DNA of 64,000 nucleotides, taken from Pelagibius litoralis (GTDB taxonomy: Bacteria > Pseudomonadota > Alphaproteobacteria > Kiloniellales > Kiloniellaceae). The DNA lies in assembly GCF_011683915.1 (NCBI RefSeq), contig NZ_JAAQPH010000024.1, positions 1-64,000 of the forward strand, in the 5' to 3' direction. The position numbers and the translations under genes were made by a program. Below the pieces are notes generated by a model. The model did not search any database and had not been told where the DNA came from. It saw only the letters and a list, made by a program, of their open reading frames with translations. Shown piece after piece: positions 63,972 to 64,000 of the stretch (position 1 is its first letter; each line of letters opens with the position of its first letter).

Positions 63972-64000
63972 ATGACGGCACTACAAGGCCAGCCGGTTGC
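63972..64000 (+). CDS. Possible start of a gene cut by the right edge
   Basis: ATG 63972 gives MTALQGQPV and follows AGGA at 63961-63964 with 7-base spacing; an ATG at 63968 in another frame (MDDGTTRPAG) is less well placed. Only nine residues are visible, so identity is unknown. Confidence 0.3.

Overview
The window comes from the chromosome of a GC-rich alphaproteobacterium, probably Rhodospirillales-like. The evidence is gene content and order: a CcrM-type GANTC methyltransferase next to rnhB; an F0 ATP synthase operon atpI-atpB-atpE-atpF'-atpF that lies apart from F1; the set mutY / DUF721(DciA) / DsbA-like / smc; an ETF-QO / family-4 UDG / lytic transglycosylase / moaB cluster; the hopanoid transporter HpnN; and several palindromic intergenic repeat families of the kind common in this class. 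The genus cannot be fixed from sequence alone. Almost everything is core chromosome. The only clear mobile DNA is the tail of an IS5-family element at the left edge.

Layout. 1-5.0 kb: IS5-type tail, terminator-like hairpin, tandem glycine riboswitch and the glycine cleavage operon gcvT-gcvH-gcvP. 5.1-11.5 kb: a divergent Prs, an MDR oxidoreductase, a secreted protein with a 16-residue repeat, a cytochrome c'-like protein, and a class C beta-lactamase followed on the same strand by its AmpR-type regulator. 11.7-14.4 kb: F0 operon with a good sigma70-like promoter. 14.5-21.5 kb: smc, DsbA-like, DUF721, mutY and a DMT exporter. 21.5-30.3 kb: D-threonine-aldolase-like enzyme, CARDB protein, LysE exporter, two VOC proteins, an ArsR/AHSA1 pair, GST, and a LysR gene facing a VOC plus three-domain redox fusion operon. 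30.4-38.8 kb: ccrM, rnhB, a CPA2 antiporter, a radical SAM protein, a kinase-like protein, two small glycosyltransferases and an old yellow enzyme divergent from an ArsR gene. 39.3-53.5 kb: an iodotyrosine-deiodinase-like nitroreductase, moaB, slt, UDG, ETF-QO, a TPR protein, ispE, a peptidoglycan-binding-domain protein, hpnN and tRNA-Gln(UUG). 53.5-64 kb: a TAXI-type TRAP transporter, a phnDCEE uptake operon, panC, DUF1353, an RraA-like protein and two small paralogous HTH proteins.

Functional themes are one-carbon and glycine metabolism under riboswitch control, energy coupling (F0, ETF-QO), cell-cycle methylation (CcrM, with three of its own target sites just upstream of it), envelope maintenance (beta-lactamase/AmpR, lytic transglycosylase, HpnN, DsbA-like) and uptake of phosphonate-like and unknown small solutes.

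The points most worth a second look are the deiodinase-like active-site triad in the 39.3-40.0 kb nitroreductase, the same-strand ampC-ampR arrangement, the GANTC cluster before ccrM, the repeat families that sit exactly at gene 3' ends, the 16-residue repeat protein, and the divergent pair of HTH paralogues. No CRISPR array, prophage, secretion system or biosynthetic cluster was seen.
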